A stretch of DNA of 16,633 nucleotides from Thiotrichales bacterium (GTDB lineage: Bacteria > Pseudomonadota > Gammaproteobacteria > UWMA-0217). The stretch covers positions 1 to 16,633 of the forward strand of contig JANTGD010000031.1 in the NCBI GenBank assembly GCA_024763135.1. Reading direction: 5' to 3'. Below the pieces are notes generated by a model. The model did not search any database. It saw nothing but the letters and a program-made list of their open reading frames with translations, and was not told the DNA's origin. A program made the position numbers and the translations under genes. Positions 6,940 to 13,801 of the stretch are shown here, piece after piece. Numbering within the stretch: position 1 is the first letter of the stretch; each line of letters opens with the position of its first letter.

Positions 6940-8166
6940 TTATTCTCCAGACAGACGGCGCAGACTTGCGCGCAGATTGGATTCCGAATCGAGCAGGAAT
7001 TGGGCCGAGACCACCACTTGATCACCGGGCTCTAATCCATCGAGGATTTCTATCTGATCGCGCGTGCGCATACCGGTGATCACCGCGACTGGCTGAAAGC
7101 GATCCTCCTCCACGCGTTTAATGACGCGCGCTTCGTCGCCACTCAATATCACCGCCTCCCGTGGTACCGCGAGCACGTCGCGGCGGGGGCCGCCATAGAC
7201 AGTTGCAGAGGCGAACATATTTGGTTTGAGCGCTCCATCCTCATTCGGAAAGCGCAGGCGGACCACCAGGCTGCGTGTGGCGGCATCGAGTTCGGGATAA
7301 ATATAGTCCACCTCCCCTTCCCAGACCCGACCCGGCAACCCCTCGATGCGGATTTCCGCAGGCCGCCCCACTTTCACCCATTGATAATGTCGTTCAAAAA
7401 TATTGACCTGCACCCAAATATCATCGAGCTGCGCCAATGTATACAGCTCCAGTGCGGGCGTAATGCGCATGCCATTGCGAAACCCAATCGTTGCCACCAC
7501 ACCGGATTCCGGCGCCAGCATGGGAATCATACGCAGGGGCTTGCCTCGGCGTTCGATCTGCCGAATCGTGCCATCAGGCACCTCGAGCAAGCGCAGCCGT
7601 TCCCGCGCAGCCTCCCGCAACTTAGAGCTGCCTCCCTGGGATAGCAACAGCTCTTCCTGTGCGGCGTAGATTTCCGGTGAGTAGTAGCGCAACAATGCCT
7701 GCCCTTTTTTCACCGGCGCGCCCGCACTGGTAACAGACACGGACTCCACCCAACCGGAAGCGCGCGGGTGAACATGCACCAGGCGATCTTCGTTATAGGT
7801 CACGGTACCGGTGGTTTTAATGTACTGCCACAACGTCGTGCGGGTGACAGGCGCAGTGCGCAATCCCAGATTCTGCTGCACGGTTGCAGAAACTTCGACA
7901 ATAGGGGCAGCATCCCCCGACGCCGCCTCAGGCTCCACCGGCACCAGATCCATACCACAAATCGGGCAATTCCCCGGCTCACCTTTGACAATCTGTGGAT
8001 GCATGGGACACACATAGTTGGGATCTGCGTGTTTTTCCGCGTGCTCCAGCGCCGTGTCATCCTCTGCTTCAGCGAGTGTTTCGGAAGGTTGCGGCTGACA
8101 GGCGAAGAGCCACATCGCACTGAGCAATACCGCAGAGACTTGGTAATTTTTTAGCCATGAATTCAT
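6940..8166 (-). CDS. cusB: CusB-type periplasmic adaptor with a heavy-metal-binding domain
   Basis: This encodes 408 residues of a membrane fusion protein that joins CusA to the outer-membrane channel and passes metal to the pump. The N-terminus is a lipoprotein signal with lipobox LFAC, giving a lipid-linked Cys23. Residues 51-76 form a small heavy-metal-binding domain: YVCPMHP then CPICGMDLVP, with Cys53, Met55, His56, Cys67, Cys70 and Met72 as likely ligands. The adaptor part follows: lipoyl-like and helical hairpin region about 115-210, then beta-barrel and membrane-proximal domains. There is no separate cusF gene, so the N-terminal domain may do the metal-feeding job; that is inference. 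The ATG overlaps the cusC stop (ATGA). Confidence 0.95.
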   Translation of the reverse strand: MNSWLKNYQVSAVLLSAMWLFACQPQPSETLAEAEDDTALEHAEKHADPNYVCPMHPQIVKGEPGNCPICGMDLVPVEPEAASGDAAPIVEVSATVQQNLGLRTAPVTRTTLWQYIKTTGTVTYNEDRLVHVHPRASGWVESVSVTSAGAPVKKGQALLRYYSPEIYAAQEELLLSQGGSSKLREAARERLRLLEVPDGTIRQIERRGKPLRMIPMLAPESGVVATIGFRNGMRITPALELYTLAQLDDIWVQVNIFERHYQWVKVGRPAEIRIEGLPGRVWEGEVDYIYPELDAATRSLVVRLRFPNEDGALKPNMFASATVYGGPRRDVLAVPREAVILSGDEARVIKRVEEDRFQPVAVITGMRTRDQIEILDGLEPGDQVVVSAQFLLDSESNLRASLRRLSGE

Positions 8167-9434
8167 TCTTTGGTTTCTCCCAATACTTCATTGAGCGCGA
8201 TCAACTGTTCCCCACGCTGGGCGATGAGATCGAGCACATCGCGTTGCTTGATCAATATGGATTCCCGCGCATTAAGCACCTCGGCAGATGAGGATCTGCC
8301 GGCTTCGTAGTCGCTCGACGTCAATTGCACCACACGCTCCAGAGCTGGAATCACTGCATGCTGATAGTGCTCGATACGCTGATCCAGCGCCTCAATTTGC
8401 GCCAATAGCGCAGCTTTGCGCGCATTCAGGCTGGCGACCAGATCACGCTGATGCCAACGCGCCGCCTGCGCATTGGCCTGACTTGAGCTCAAGCGGGGGT
8501 CTTGCCGCTGGTCCGGAAAGAGCGGCAACGTCAGACTGACTCCCGCAGAAAAGAAATCCACCCGATCCTCGCGATACCCATAACCTGCCGAGACCGACCA
8601 CTGCGGTCGATACGCTTGCTTGGCCAGCGCCACCGCTGCTTGTGCTGCAGACCATTGCGCATCAGCTCGCGCAATCTCAGGATTGTCCAGCGAAATCGTG
8701 GTGGGTAGCGTTCTGAGTCTTGCGGGCAGTGCAACCGGCCACTGCGCGTTCAGAGCGGCCGGGCTCCAGCGCGCCAAGGTTGCCCGCGCAGTGTTCGACT
8801 CGCCCGCACGCTGCATCCGCAGGGCAGCGAGCTGCGCAATGCGTGCCTCCAGCAGTGCCAGACTGCCCTGTGAACTCCGACCGGCGACATAACGCGATTC
8901 CTCTGTATCCCGTAAGGTCTCCAGCAGTGCTGTTTGTTCGCGAACCAAGTGCAGATCACGTTCGGCCCGCCAGACCCGTAACCACTGCAAGCGCGCTTCT
9001 CGAAGACGTTGCTGCTGCTGCGCGACGAGTCCGGCAACCTGGCCACGTACCTGCGCCTGGGCCTGGCGCTCTGCGATCGCCCGACTATCACCCGCCGGAA
9101 AACGCTGACTCACCGTCACCTGGGCTTGGGTCATGGGCTCCTGATCCAGCGCAAAACTGTCGATGGGCAGATTCTGCAGGCCCAAACGAACCTCAGGATC
9201 CGGCAGACTGGACGCCGCGCGAGCATGCGCACGGGCCCCCTCCAACTGAGCCTGTGCCTGCTGCACCCGCTCATCTTTTTCCAACACCTGCGCCTCAAGC
9301 GCCGCGAGTGTCAGTTCAGTCGATAACGCCTCCGCCTCGGACGCCTGCGGACCGACACCTGCTGCAGCGAGTCCCTGAGACGCTGCACAGCCCACTAAAA
9401 GCAGCGAGTATCGGATACCTTTGAGTAGCGGCAT
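8163..9434 (-). CDS. cusC: TolC-family outer-membrane channel of the Cus system
   Basis: This encodes 423 residues of an outer-membrane efflux protein with two repeated halves of long amphipathic helices (for example residues 30-200 and 235-420, rich in Ala, Gln, Arg and Leu). It forms the exit duct for CusB and CusA. The start is the ATG at 9434-9432, preceded by GGGAG eight bases away and followed by a signal peptide. The signal contains LVGC (Cys16), which could be a lipobox, or cleavage could follow the later AAA; I cannot decide. The frame stays open 103 codons upstream, but that part crosses a 96-bp repeat and a MITE and is not coding. It overlaps cusB by four bases. Confidence 0.92.
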   Translation of the reverse strand: MPLLKGIRYSLLLVGCAASQGLAAAGVGPQASEAEALSTELTLAALEAQVLEKDERVQQAQAQLEGARAHARAASSLPDPEVRLGLQNLPIDSFALDQEPMTQAQVTVSQRFPAGDSRAIAERQAQAQVRGQVAGLVAQQQQRLREARLQWLRVWRAERDLHLVREQTALLETLRDTEESRYVAGRSSQGSLALLEARIAQLAALRMQRAGESNTARATLARWSPAALNAQWPVALPARLRTLPTTISLDNPEIARADAQWSAAQAAVALAKQAYRPQWSVSAGYGYREDRVDFFSAGVSLTLPLFPDQRQDPRLSSSQANAQAARWHQRDLVASLNARKAALLAQIEALDQRIEHYQHAVIPALERVVQLTSSDYEAGRSSSAEVLNARESILIKQRDVLDLIAQRGEQLIALNEVLGETKE

Positions 9435-9447
9435 ATTTCTTTCTCCC

Positions 9448-9543
9448 TTCAATCTAGAGCCCTCTGATAGGCGCGGAAAAAACACGTAAGCGATGGGCGA
9501 GCATGGCGAAATAGAACTCTGCGTGATCACCGTGCTGGTGCGT
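9448..9543 (+). repeat. 96-bp dispersed repeat, middle copy
   Basis: Aligned without gaps, this copy shares 66 of 96 positions with the left edge copy, and it has the same orientation as the right edge copy. It ends only 13 bases before the cusC start codon, so the cusC ribosome binding site abuts its edge. On the minus strand the repeat contains a frame that is open here for 65 codons and closes at a TAG conserved in position in the left copy. Differences between copies fall about equally on all three codon positions, which argues against recent coding constraint. Confidence 0.75.
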
Positions 9544-9686
9544 AGCAATTGATCTGTTTTGTGAGCTGCGCCAAGCGCTTGCGTGGACTTCCAGGAGCCA
9601 CCTGAGGATTTTAGGTTCAACCAAAGCGAACGTCGGCAAAGGCTTGCCCACAACCAGACTTGGGCCAACCCCTGCCTAGGATTTAA
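9544..9686. other. Gene-free region upstream of cusC
   Basis: This stretch between the 96-bp repeat and a MITE contains no gene that I can support. It should hold the cusCBA promoter if the operon has its own, but I see no clear hexamer pair on the minus strand. A short palindrome, AAGCGCTT, is near 9573. Confidence 0.4.
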
Positions 9687-9846
9687 GGACGCTCTGTTTA
9701 ATTCTGGCGCGAGCAGATTGTGATGAAAAATCGTCCCGTTCAAGGCGCGGATCGCAGGGAATAGCGGGCTATTGCGAAGATCCGCAACGCAGTAGTGGGC
9801 GGTTTTGCCCCGTAATCTGCCGTGTTACGAATTGATCAGAGCTTCC
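9687..9846 (-). mobile_element. 160-bp MITE, copy 3
   Basis: This is a complete element in the opposite orientation to copies 1 and 2, flanked by TTAA at 9683-9686 and 9847-9850. Its right end on the plus strand is the canonical GATCAGAGCTTCC, and its left end is slightly diverged (GGACGCTCTG). It is more diverged from copies 1 and 2 than they are from each other. It lies between the CopL-like gene and cusC. Confidence 0.88.
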
Positions 9847-9992
9847 TTAACCCAGATAACCAGGGTCCGCCACCCAGCACGCAAATGACTGCATGACTGA
9901 TACCACAGCGATACCTGGAATCAACGATCGGTTGAATTGAACGATTTGCAGCATGGACAGCAATCGCGCCAACGTCGCAGTAGACGAATAAC

Positions 9993-10014
9993 GACCCCGG
10001 CGCTCAGGCCGGTC
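9993..10014 (-). terminator. Weak GC-rich hairpin after the CopL-like gene
   Basis: In the minus-strand transcript, GACCGGC pairs with GCCGGGGTC across a six-base loop with a small bulge, about 13 bases past the stop codon. No U-run follows, so transcription may well continue into cusCBA. I report it as a possible weak terminator or a 3'-end structure. Confidence 0.3.
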
Positions 10015-10026
10015 GATCGCTTGGCG

Positions 10027-10404
10027 TTATGCAGTTTCGAAAATCAGCGGTGGTGGTGTTTCCGGCGGGTGAGTGAGAGAAAGAAAAGCGTAGCGAGGAG
10101 AGCGAAAAACCTGCCGAGTATGATCCTGAGCAATCCTCCAGGAAAGCTCGGACAGAGCAGGCAGCATACCGTGTGAACACTGGCAGTCGTCACCGCAGAG
10201 GCAGTAATGCGCATGTTCACCGGGCGCATCCGATACTTTGGCGGACATTACCGTGTGCACATGACAAGGGGGAAGCTCGACGACATCGGCGGGCACTGGT
10301 GAACTGTGCGGTTGTGCACTGCCGCAACCCAAAGTGAGGGCCCCTACCCCCTGACTCCAGATCAACACTGTCGCCAAAACCAAGTTGAAAATCCTGGATT
10401 TCAT
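10027..10404 (-). CDS. Secreted Cys/His-rich CopL-like copper-binding protein
   Basis: This encodes 125 residues. Residues 1-22 form a Sec signal peptide (charged start, hydrophobic core, cleavage probably after GVGA), so the protein is exported. The mature part has six cysteines (27, 47, 68, 70, 74, 76) and a cluster of histidines (48, 50, 64, 66, 78), including C-x-C-x3-C-x-C. A conserved-looking PPPLIF stretch lies near the C-terminus. This layout matches small CopL-like or DUF2946-like proteins that accompany copper-resistance genes. The position upstream of cusCBA on the same strand supports a role in periplasmic copper binding or control of copper genes. No Shine-Dalgarno sequence precedes the ATG. 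Family assignment is by pattern only. Confidence 0.72.
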   Translation of the reverse strand: MKSRIFNLVLATVLIWSQGVGALTLGCGSAQPHSSPVPADVVELPPCHVHTVMSAKVSDAPGEHAHYCLCGDDCQCSHGMLPALSELSWRIAQDHTRQVFRSPRYAFLSLTHPPETPPPLIFETA

Positions 10405-10412
10405 AATGAATG

Positions 10413-10418
10413 AGTATA
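10413..10418 (-). promoter_or_regulatory. Possible -10 element of the CopL-like gene
   Basis: TATACT lies eight bases before the ATG on the minus strand, near-consensus for a sigma-70 -10 element. No good -35 lies 16-18 bases upstream, so an activator may be needed. If it is used, transcription would begin almost at the start codon, giving a leaderless message; that fits the lack of a ribosome binding site. Confidence 0.4.
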
Positions 10419-11093
10419 CCGAAGGGGCTGAGGGTTTAAAGTAAAACCTCTGGCCCTATGATGAATATACTTCATAGTGTTAATATTTTTACTATTAAGT
10501 CTTCTTTTTTAACAACAGGTTAGAATGCAAACTGCGAGTAATTAATGATAAAATAAGTGAGGTAGTTCACACTCACATTCTGCCTTTCGTCCTAGAATGT
10601 GAGCTATTGGTCGGGATTCCTGCCCGTTACTCATGTGTAGGGAATAACAAACCGCTTGAGAAGGGTTAAGCTCTATAAGATCACAGCTTGCAGCGCAGCT
10701 GAAAGCAGCCGCCTCACAAAGGCTGTCCGTACGTGCGGTATCAACGCCGAAAGTATGCAGAAATTCAGCACAGCCGTGGTTGCACATGCGGCGCGGAACG
10801 CTGCAAGGTGGAGTGGCAGGAACAACGCGCAAAAGGATCACTGGGCGCAATGCGTCGAAAATCGATCGTATCGACCAGTGACACTATAACAGTGCTCATC
10901 AGGAGGAGCACATCGGGACAGCCTCGGTTGCGTGCAGCCGCCGCTACAGGAAACGCAGATCAGGCGTGCAATAGTACCGCGTGGATCTGCGCCAACCTGT
11001 GACTGGCAGTTGGCACGCTAGGTCAGCATTCAGGTGACCTGTTTGCCAGCACCAATCCGACCGGGCTGTTTTAGAAAGCCAAAGGGAACTTGT
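10419..11093. other. Gene-poor stretch with hairpins, no convincing gene
   Basis: An AT-rich part (about 10440-10560) is followed by a perfect 10-bp inverted repeat, CTCACATTCT at 10572-10581 and AGAATGTGAG at 10594-10603. From about 10650 the sequence is GC-richer. A plus-strand frame starting with GTG at 10733 stays open to 11002 and would contain a short cysteine-rich motif (CTCGAERC), but it matches nothing I recognise and has no clear ribosome binding site. I looked for tmRNA, RNase P RNA and signal recognition particle RNA signatures and found none. The stretch ends with the leader of the BON gene, where AGGTCA and TGACCT (about 11020-11040) pair. Confidence 0.45.
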
Positions 11094-11570
11094 ATGACGC
11101 TGACACGCTGGATAATGAAGCTAATTGGCCTGATCATACTGGCAGGTATTTTTACCATCTGCCTACAAACGCGACCGCAGCAGATCCAGTCTGATCTGTT
11201 GCAAAAAGCGCGTAATACGCTCGAAGAAAATGATTTCAGCTGGGCGATGGTGAGCATCGATGGGCGAGATGTCACGCTTTCCGGAATTGCGCCGGACGAC
11301 GTGGCTACGGAACTAGCAATCAATGCAGTTTCGCGAATTCCTGGGGTGCGCGTGGTCAATAACGAAATTTACCCTGCCAACACCTCAGGCAGCGGATCGC
11401 CATTGCGCTCTCCCGAGCCTCTGCAGGGACTGGATCTCAGCCTGACCGAACCCACCAGAGCTGCACCATTTCCAGGTGCTTCACAACCGGCGCTCGCCAT
11501 TACGGTCTTAGGCGCACTGCAGCTACCACAAATCGGTGACACTGACACCGCCACCGGAGGGCCCAAGTAA
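11094..11570 (+). CDS. Membrane-anchored BON-domain protein
   Basis: This encodes 158 residues. An N-terminal membrane anchor or uncleaved signal spans about residues 8-24. A BON-like domain follows at roughly 30-92, with the typical pattern of DVTLSGIAPD and a later PGVRVVNNEI strand. BON domains occur in periplasmic proteins such as OsmY and are thought to bind membranes or phospholipids. The remaining 65 residues are rich in Pro, Ser and Ala and probably disordered. I chose the ATG at 11094, which has AGGGAA upstream and begins the hydrophobic anchor, rather than an earlier in-frame start at 11034. The stop overlaps the next start (TAATG), so the two genes are coupled. Confidence 0.78.
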   Translation: MTLTRWIMKLIGLIILAGIFTICLQTRPQQIQSDLLQKARNTLEENDFSWAMVSIDGRDVTLSGIAPDDVATELAINAVSRIPGVRVVNNEIYPANTSGSGSPLRSPEPLQGLDLSLTEPTRAAPFPGASQPALAITVLGALQLPQIGDTDTATGGPK

Positions 11571-12409
11571 TGCAATATCTCCTGACCCAGATTTTCCTTT
11601 GCCTGCTTGCGGCGACTGGCACAGGCTGGCTGATTGGCCGCTTTACGAGCAAAACCCGCGAGTTCAATGCGCTACGCAGCCTCACCGAATGGCAGGAGAA
11701 ATATCATGCATTGGAACAATACCGAAATCGCCTGAAAAAAGAGAACCACAGTCTCAATAAAGCCCATCAGAAGCAACTCAAGGAGATGGCTCAGTTTCGC
11801 GTTCAGTTGACCGGCCTGAAAGCGAAATCCCAAACACTCGCCAACGAGCATGTCGGCAGTCGGGAACGCGTCGATTCCTTGAAAAAAGCGATTACCGAAC
11901 GCGACCAGCTGATTCAAAAATACCAGCAACGCGTCATCGCCTCAGACAACAAGGTGAAACACCTGCTGGCGCGCGTCTCTGCCCTGTCTGCCTCGAAACG
12001 TGAAATGGAAGACCGACTGCAGGATGCCAGTGGCGAGTGCGACTTACTGTCCACACAAATTTTCGACCTGAATAAAGAAACCAAGTCGGCGCAGGGCCGC
12101 TTGCGACTGTTGGGTACAGAGCGCGAAAAACTCGCGGCCGAGGTCGATGTATTGGGGCAGGAAAAATCCGCGTATCAGGAACGCGTCGATACCTTGATCC
12201 AGGAACAGCACTCCCTCATGGATAAGATCAAAGAACTCAAGCACCAGCGTGATGAGTATGAAACGCGGGTTGATGAACTGCGCAGCAATATGGACGATCT
12301 GACGACCCAAATCATTCACATTAAATCTGAGCGGGATGACTACTTGGGTAAGCTCAGAAAGATCTCATCGGTGCTCGACAATGAAGCGGCCAAAGAAGGT
12401 GCCGCCTGA
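11570..12409 (+). CDS. Membrane-anchored coiled-coil protein
   Basis: This encodes 279 residues. A single membrane segment covers about residues 2-22 and ends in GWLIGR, placing the rest either in the cytoplasm or in the periplasm. From residue 25 to about 270 the sequence is almost continuous coiled coil, rich in Glu, Lys, Gln, Arg and Leu with heptad spacing, and without any catalytic motif. The start shares one base with the stop of the BON gene and has GGAGGG upstream. I do not recognise the family. Coupling to a BON protein and proximity to a SPOR lipoprotein suggest a structural role in the envelope or at the division site, which is inference. It ends in a short acidic, Ala-rich tail. 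Confidence 0.82.
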   Translation: MQYLLTQIFLCLLAATGTGWLIGRFTSKTREFNALRSLTEWQEKYHALEQYRNRLKKENHSLNKAHQKQLKEMAQFRVQLTGLKAKSQTLANEHVGSRERVDSLKKAITERDQLIQKYQQRVIASDNKVKHLLARVSALSASKREMEDRLQDASGECDLLSTQIFDLNKETKSAQGRLRLLGTEREKLAAEVDVLGQEKSAYQERVDTLIQEQHSLMDKIKELKHQRDEYETRVDELRSNMDDLTTQIIHIKSERDDYLGKLRKISSVLDNEAAKEGAA

Positions 12410-12484
12410 ACGGCTACCACCTCAACATGCGGCAGCACAGGCGCGGCAACCGCTCAACGTATTTTTTCTACCACTTGTAGCATT

Positions 12485-12506
12485 TTGTCGACACTGGAAT
12501 CGACAA
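12485..12506. promoter_or_regulatory. Inverted repeat upstream of the SPOR lipoprotein gene
   Basis: TTGTCGA and TCGACAA form a perfect 7-bp inverted repeat separated by eight bases, about 55 bases before the SPOR gene. It could be an operator, or a hairpin ending the coiled-coil transcript; no U-run follows it. The 148-base gap suggests that the SPOR gene may have its own control. Confidence 0.3.
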
Positions 12507-12560
12507 GACACTGCGAGTAAGCTAAGGCGCTTCTAAAACGAGCCAAGGGTAAAACGATTG

Positions 12561-13070
12561 ATGCCAGCCAACGCTACCCGTCCAGCAGTTTACCTACTCC
12601 CACTCTCGCTGCTCCTTGTGCTGCTCCCAGCCTGCAGTATGACCGACGGACTGTTTCGTGAAACGCACCGTTCCGAGAGTTCTGTCTATATCGCGCCGGG
12701 ACTCGACCAGCCAGGCGTCACCAACGAGGTTGCGAACGCAGCCAAGCCCGCAGACCAGACACTGGCCGCAATGGATGAAGAACAAGTCACCACGGTGCCC
12801 GCAAGCGGAGATCTCTCGACGCTGCCTCCCCAAGGTAAGCTCTATATTCAAGTCGCTGCCTTCAGCAGTCCGGACAATGCCAAAAAGCTACGCGACCAAT
12901 TGGCGAAAGCGCAATCCTATCCAGTTGAGGTGTATCAGGAAACCACTGAAAACGGTACGTTTTATAAAGTTCAATTTGGACCCTTTGCAAGCGTAAAAGA
13001 AGCCGACGCTGCCGAGCATACCATCCGTGCAGCCGCCAATACGGATAAGATCAGCTACGTACGGCGCTGA
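12561..13070 (+). CDS. SPOR-domain lipoprotein
   Basis: This encodes 169 residues. The N-terminus is a lipoprotein signal with lipobox LPAC, giving a lipid-linked Cys25, followed by a low-complexity linker. Residues from about 91 to the end form a SPOR domain (GKLYIQVAAFSSPDNAKKL ... FYKVQFGPF). SPOR domains bind glycan strands stripped of stem peptides, which gather at the septum, so a role in cell division or peptidoglycan remodelling is likely, as for RlpA or DamX. The ATG at 12561 is preceded by AAGGGT; an in-frame TTG at 12558 is also possible and would give better spacing. The last 16 bases overlap the end of rlmB on the other strand. Confidence 0.86.
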   Translation: MPANATRPAVYLLPLSLLLVLLPACSMTDGLFRETHRSESSVYIAPGLDQPGVTNEVANAAKPADQTLAAMDEEQVTTVPASGDLSTLPPQGKLYIQVAAFSSPDNAKKLRDQLAKAQSYPVEVYQETTENGTFYKVQFGPFASVKEADAAEHTIRAAANTDKISYVRR

Positions 13071-13801
13071 CGCAAGGTTTCGTAGAGGCAGACCCCAGTG
13101 GCTACAGACACATTAAGACTAGGTACCTGACCCAGCATCGGAATTGCAACGAGATAATCGCAGCGCTCGCGTGTCAGGCGCCGCAGACCCTTCCCTTCGG
13201 CACCCATCACCCAAACCAGCGCACCTGTCAGCGTCTGATCGAACAGACTCACTTGCGCATCATCGCTGGTCCCCACCACCCAGCAACCGCGCTGCTGCAG
13301 CGCCTCCAGAGTCCGCGCGAGATTTGTAACCGAAATTAGCGGAATACTATCTGCCGCGCCACTGGCAACCTTTCTGACCGTCGGCGTCAGACCAACCGCA
13401 TTGTCCTTGGGTACAATGACCGCGTGAACGCCCGTTGCATCCGCGCTACGCAGGCAAGCACCAAGATTATGCGGATCGGTAACACCATCGAGTACCAAAA
13501 GCAAAGGGGGTTCATCCAAGCTATCGAGCAACACCCACAAATCGGCTTCCAGTTTTTGCGGTGGCTCCCGATAAAACCCCACCACGCCTTGATGCTGCGT
13601 ATCGCCACCCGCCAACGATGTCAGACCCGCGGCGTCCAGCAATTCAATCGCGATCCCCGCCTGCTCGGCCTGCACTAACAGCGCTTGTAAGCGACGATCC
13701 CGTCGTCCCGATTTCACACAAAGTTTTAACAGACTCTGCGCATCATTGCGCAGCAATGATGCAACGGCATGAATGCCAACAACCTTGCGAGTCGCTTTCA
13801 T
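13055..13801 (-). CDS. rlmB: 23S rRNA (guanosine-2251-2'-O)-methyltransferase
   Basis: This encodes 248 residues, close to E. coli RlmB. RlmB is a SPOUT-class enzyme that methylates the ribose of G2251 in the peptidyl-transferase P loop, using S-adenosylmethionine. An N-terminal RNA-binding domain covers about residues 6-80, with VVGIHAV and QHQGVVG. The knotted catalytic domain carries motif 1 (DGVTDPHNLGACLRSA), motif 2 (VMGAEGKGL) and motif 3 (IPMLGQVPSLNVSVA), so the enzyme should be active. The ATG overlaps the rnr stop (ATGA), giving translational coupling. Its TAG stop lies inside the convergent SPOR gene, leaving no space for an ordinary terminator. Confidence 0.95.
   Translation of the reverse strand: MKATRKVVGIHAVASLLRNDAQSLLKLCVKSGRRDRRLQALLVQAEQAGIAIELLDAAGLTSLAGGDTQHQGVVGFYREPPQKLEADLWVLLDSLDEPPLLLVLDGVTDPHNLGACLRSADATGVHAVIVPKDNAVGLTPTVRKVASGAADSIPLISVTNLARTLEALQQRGCWVVGTSDDAQVSLFDQTLTGALVWVMGAEGKGLRRLTRERCDYLVAIPMLGQVPSLNVSVATGVCLYETLRQRRT

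Noticed and set aside
6936..7025. An upstream extension of cusA by 30 residues
   Set aside because: The extra residues lie inside cusB, lack membrane character, and the ATG at 6935 has a ribosome binding site and starts like other CusA proteins.
9454..9651. A small gene in the middle 96-bp repeat copy
   Set aside because: The frame is broken in the other copies, and differences between copies are spread evenly over codon positions (10, 8 and 12), so coding constraint is not supported.
9435..9743. An upstream extension of cusC by 103 residues
   Set aside because: The extension is made of MITE and 96-bp repeat sequence; the signal peptide and ribosome binding site mark 9434 as the start.
10542..10850. 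A 102-residue minus-strand reading frame
   Set aside because: It runs through a perfect hairpin and AT-rich DNA, has an odd composition and no ribosome binding site.
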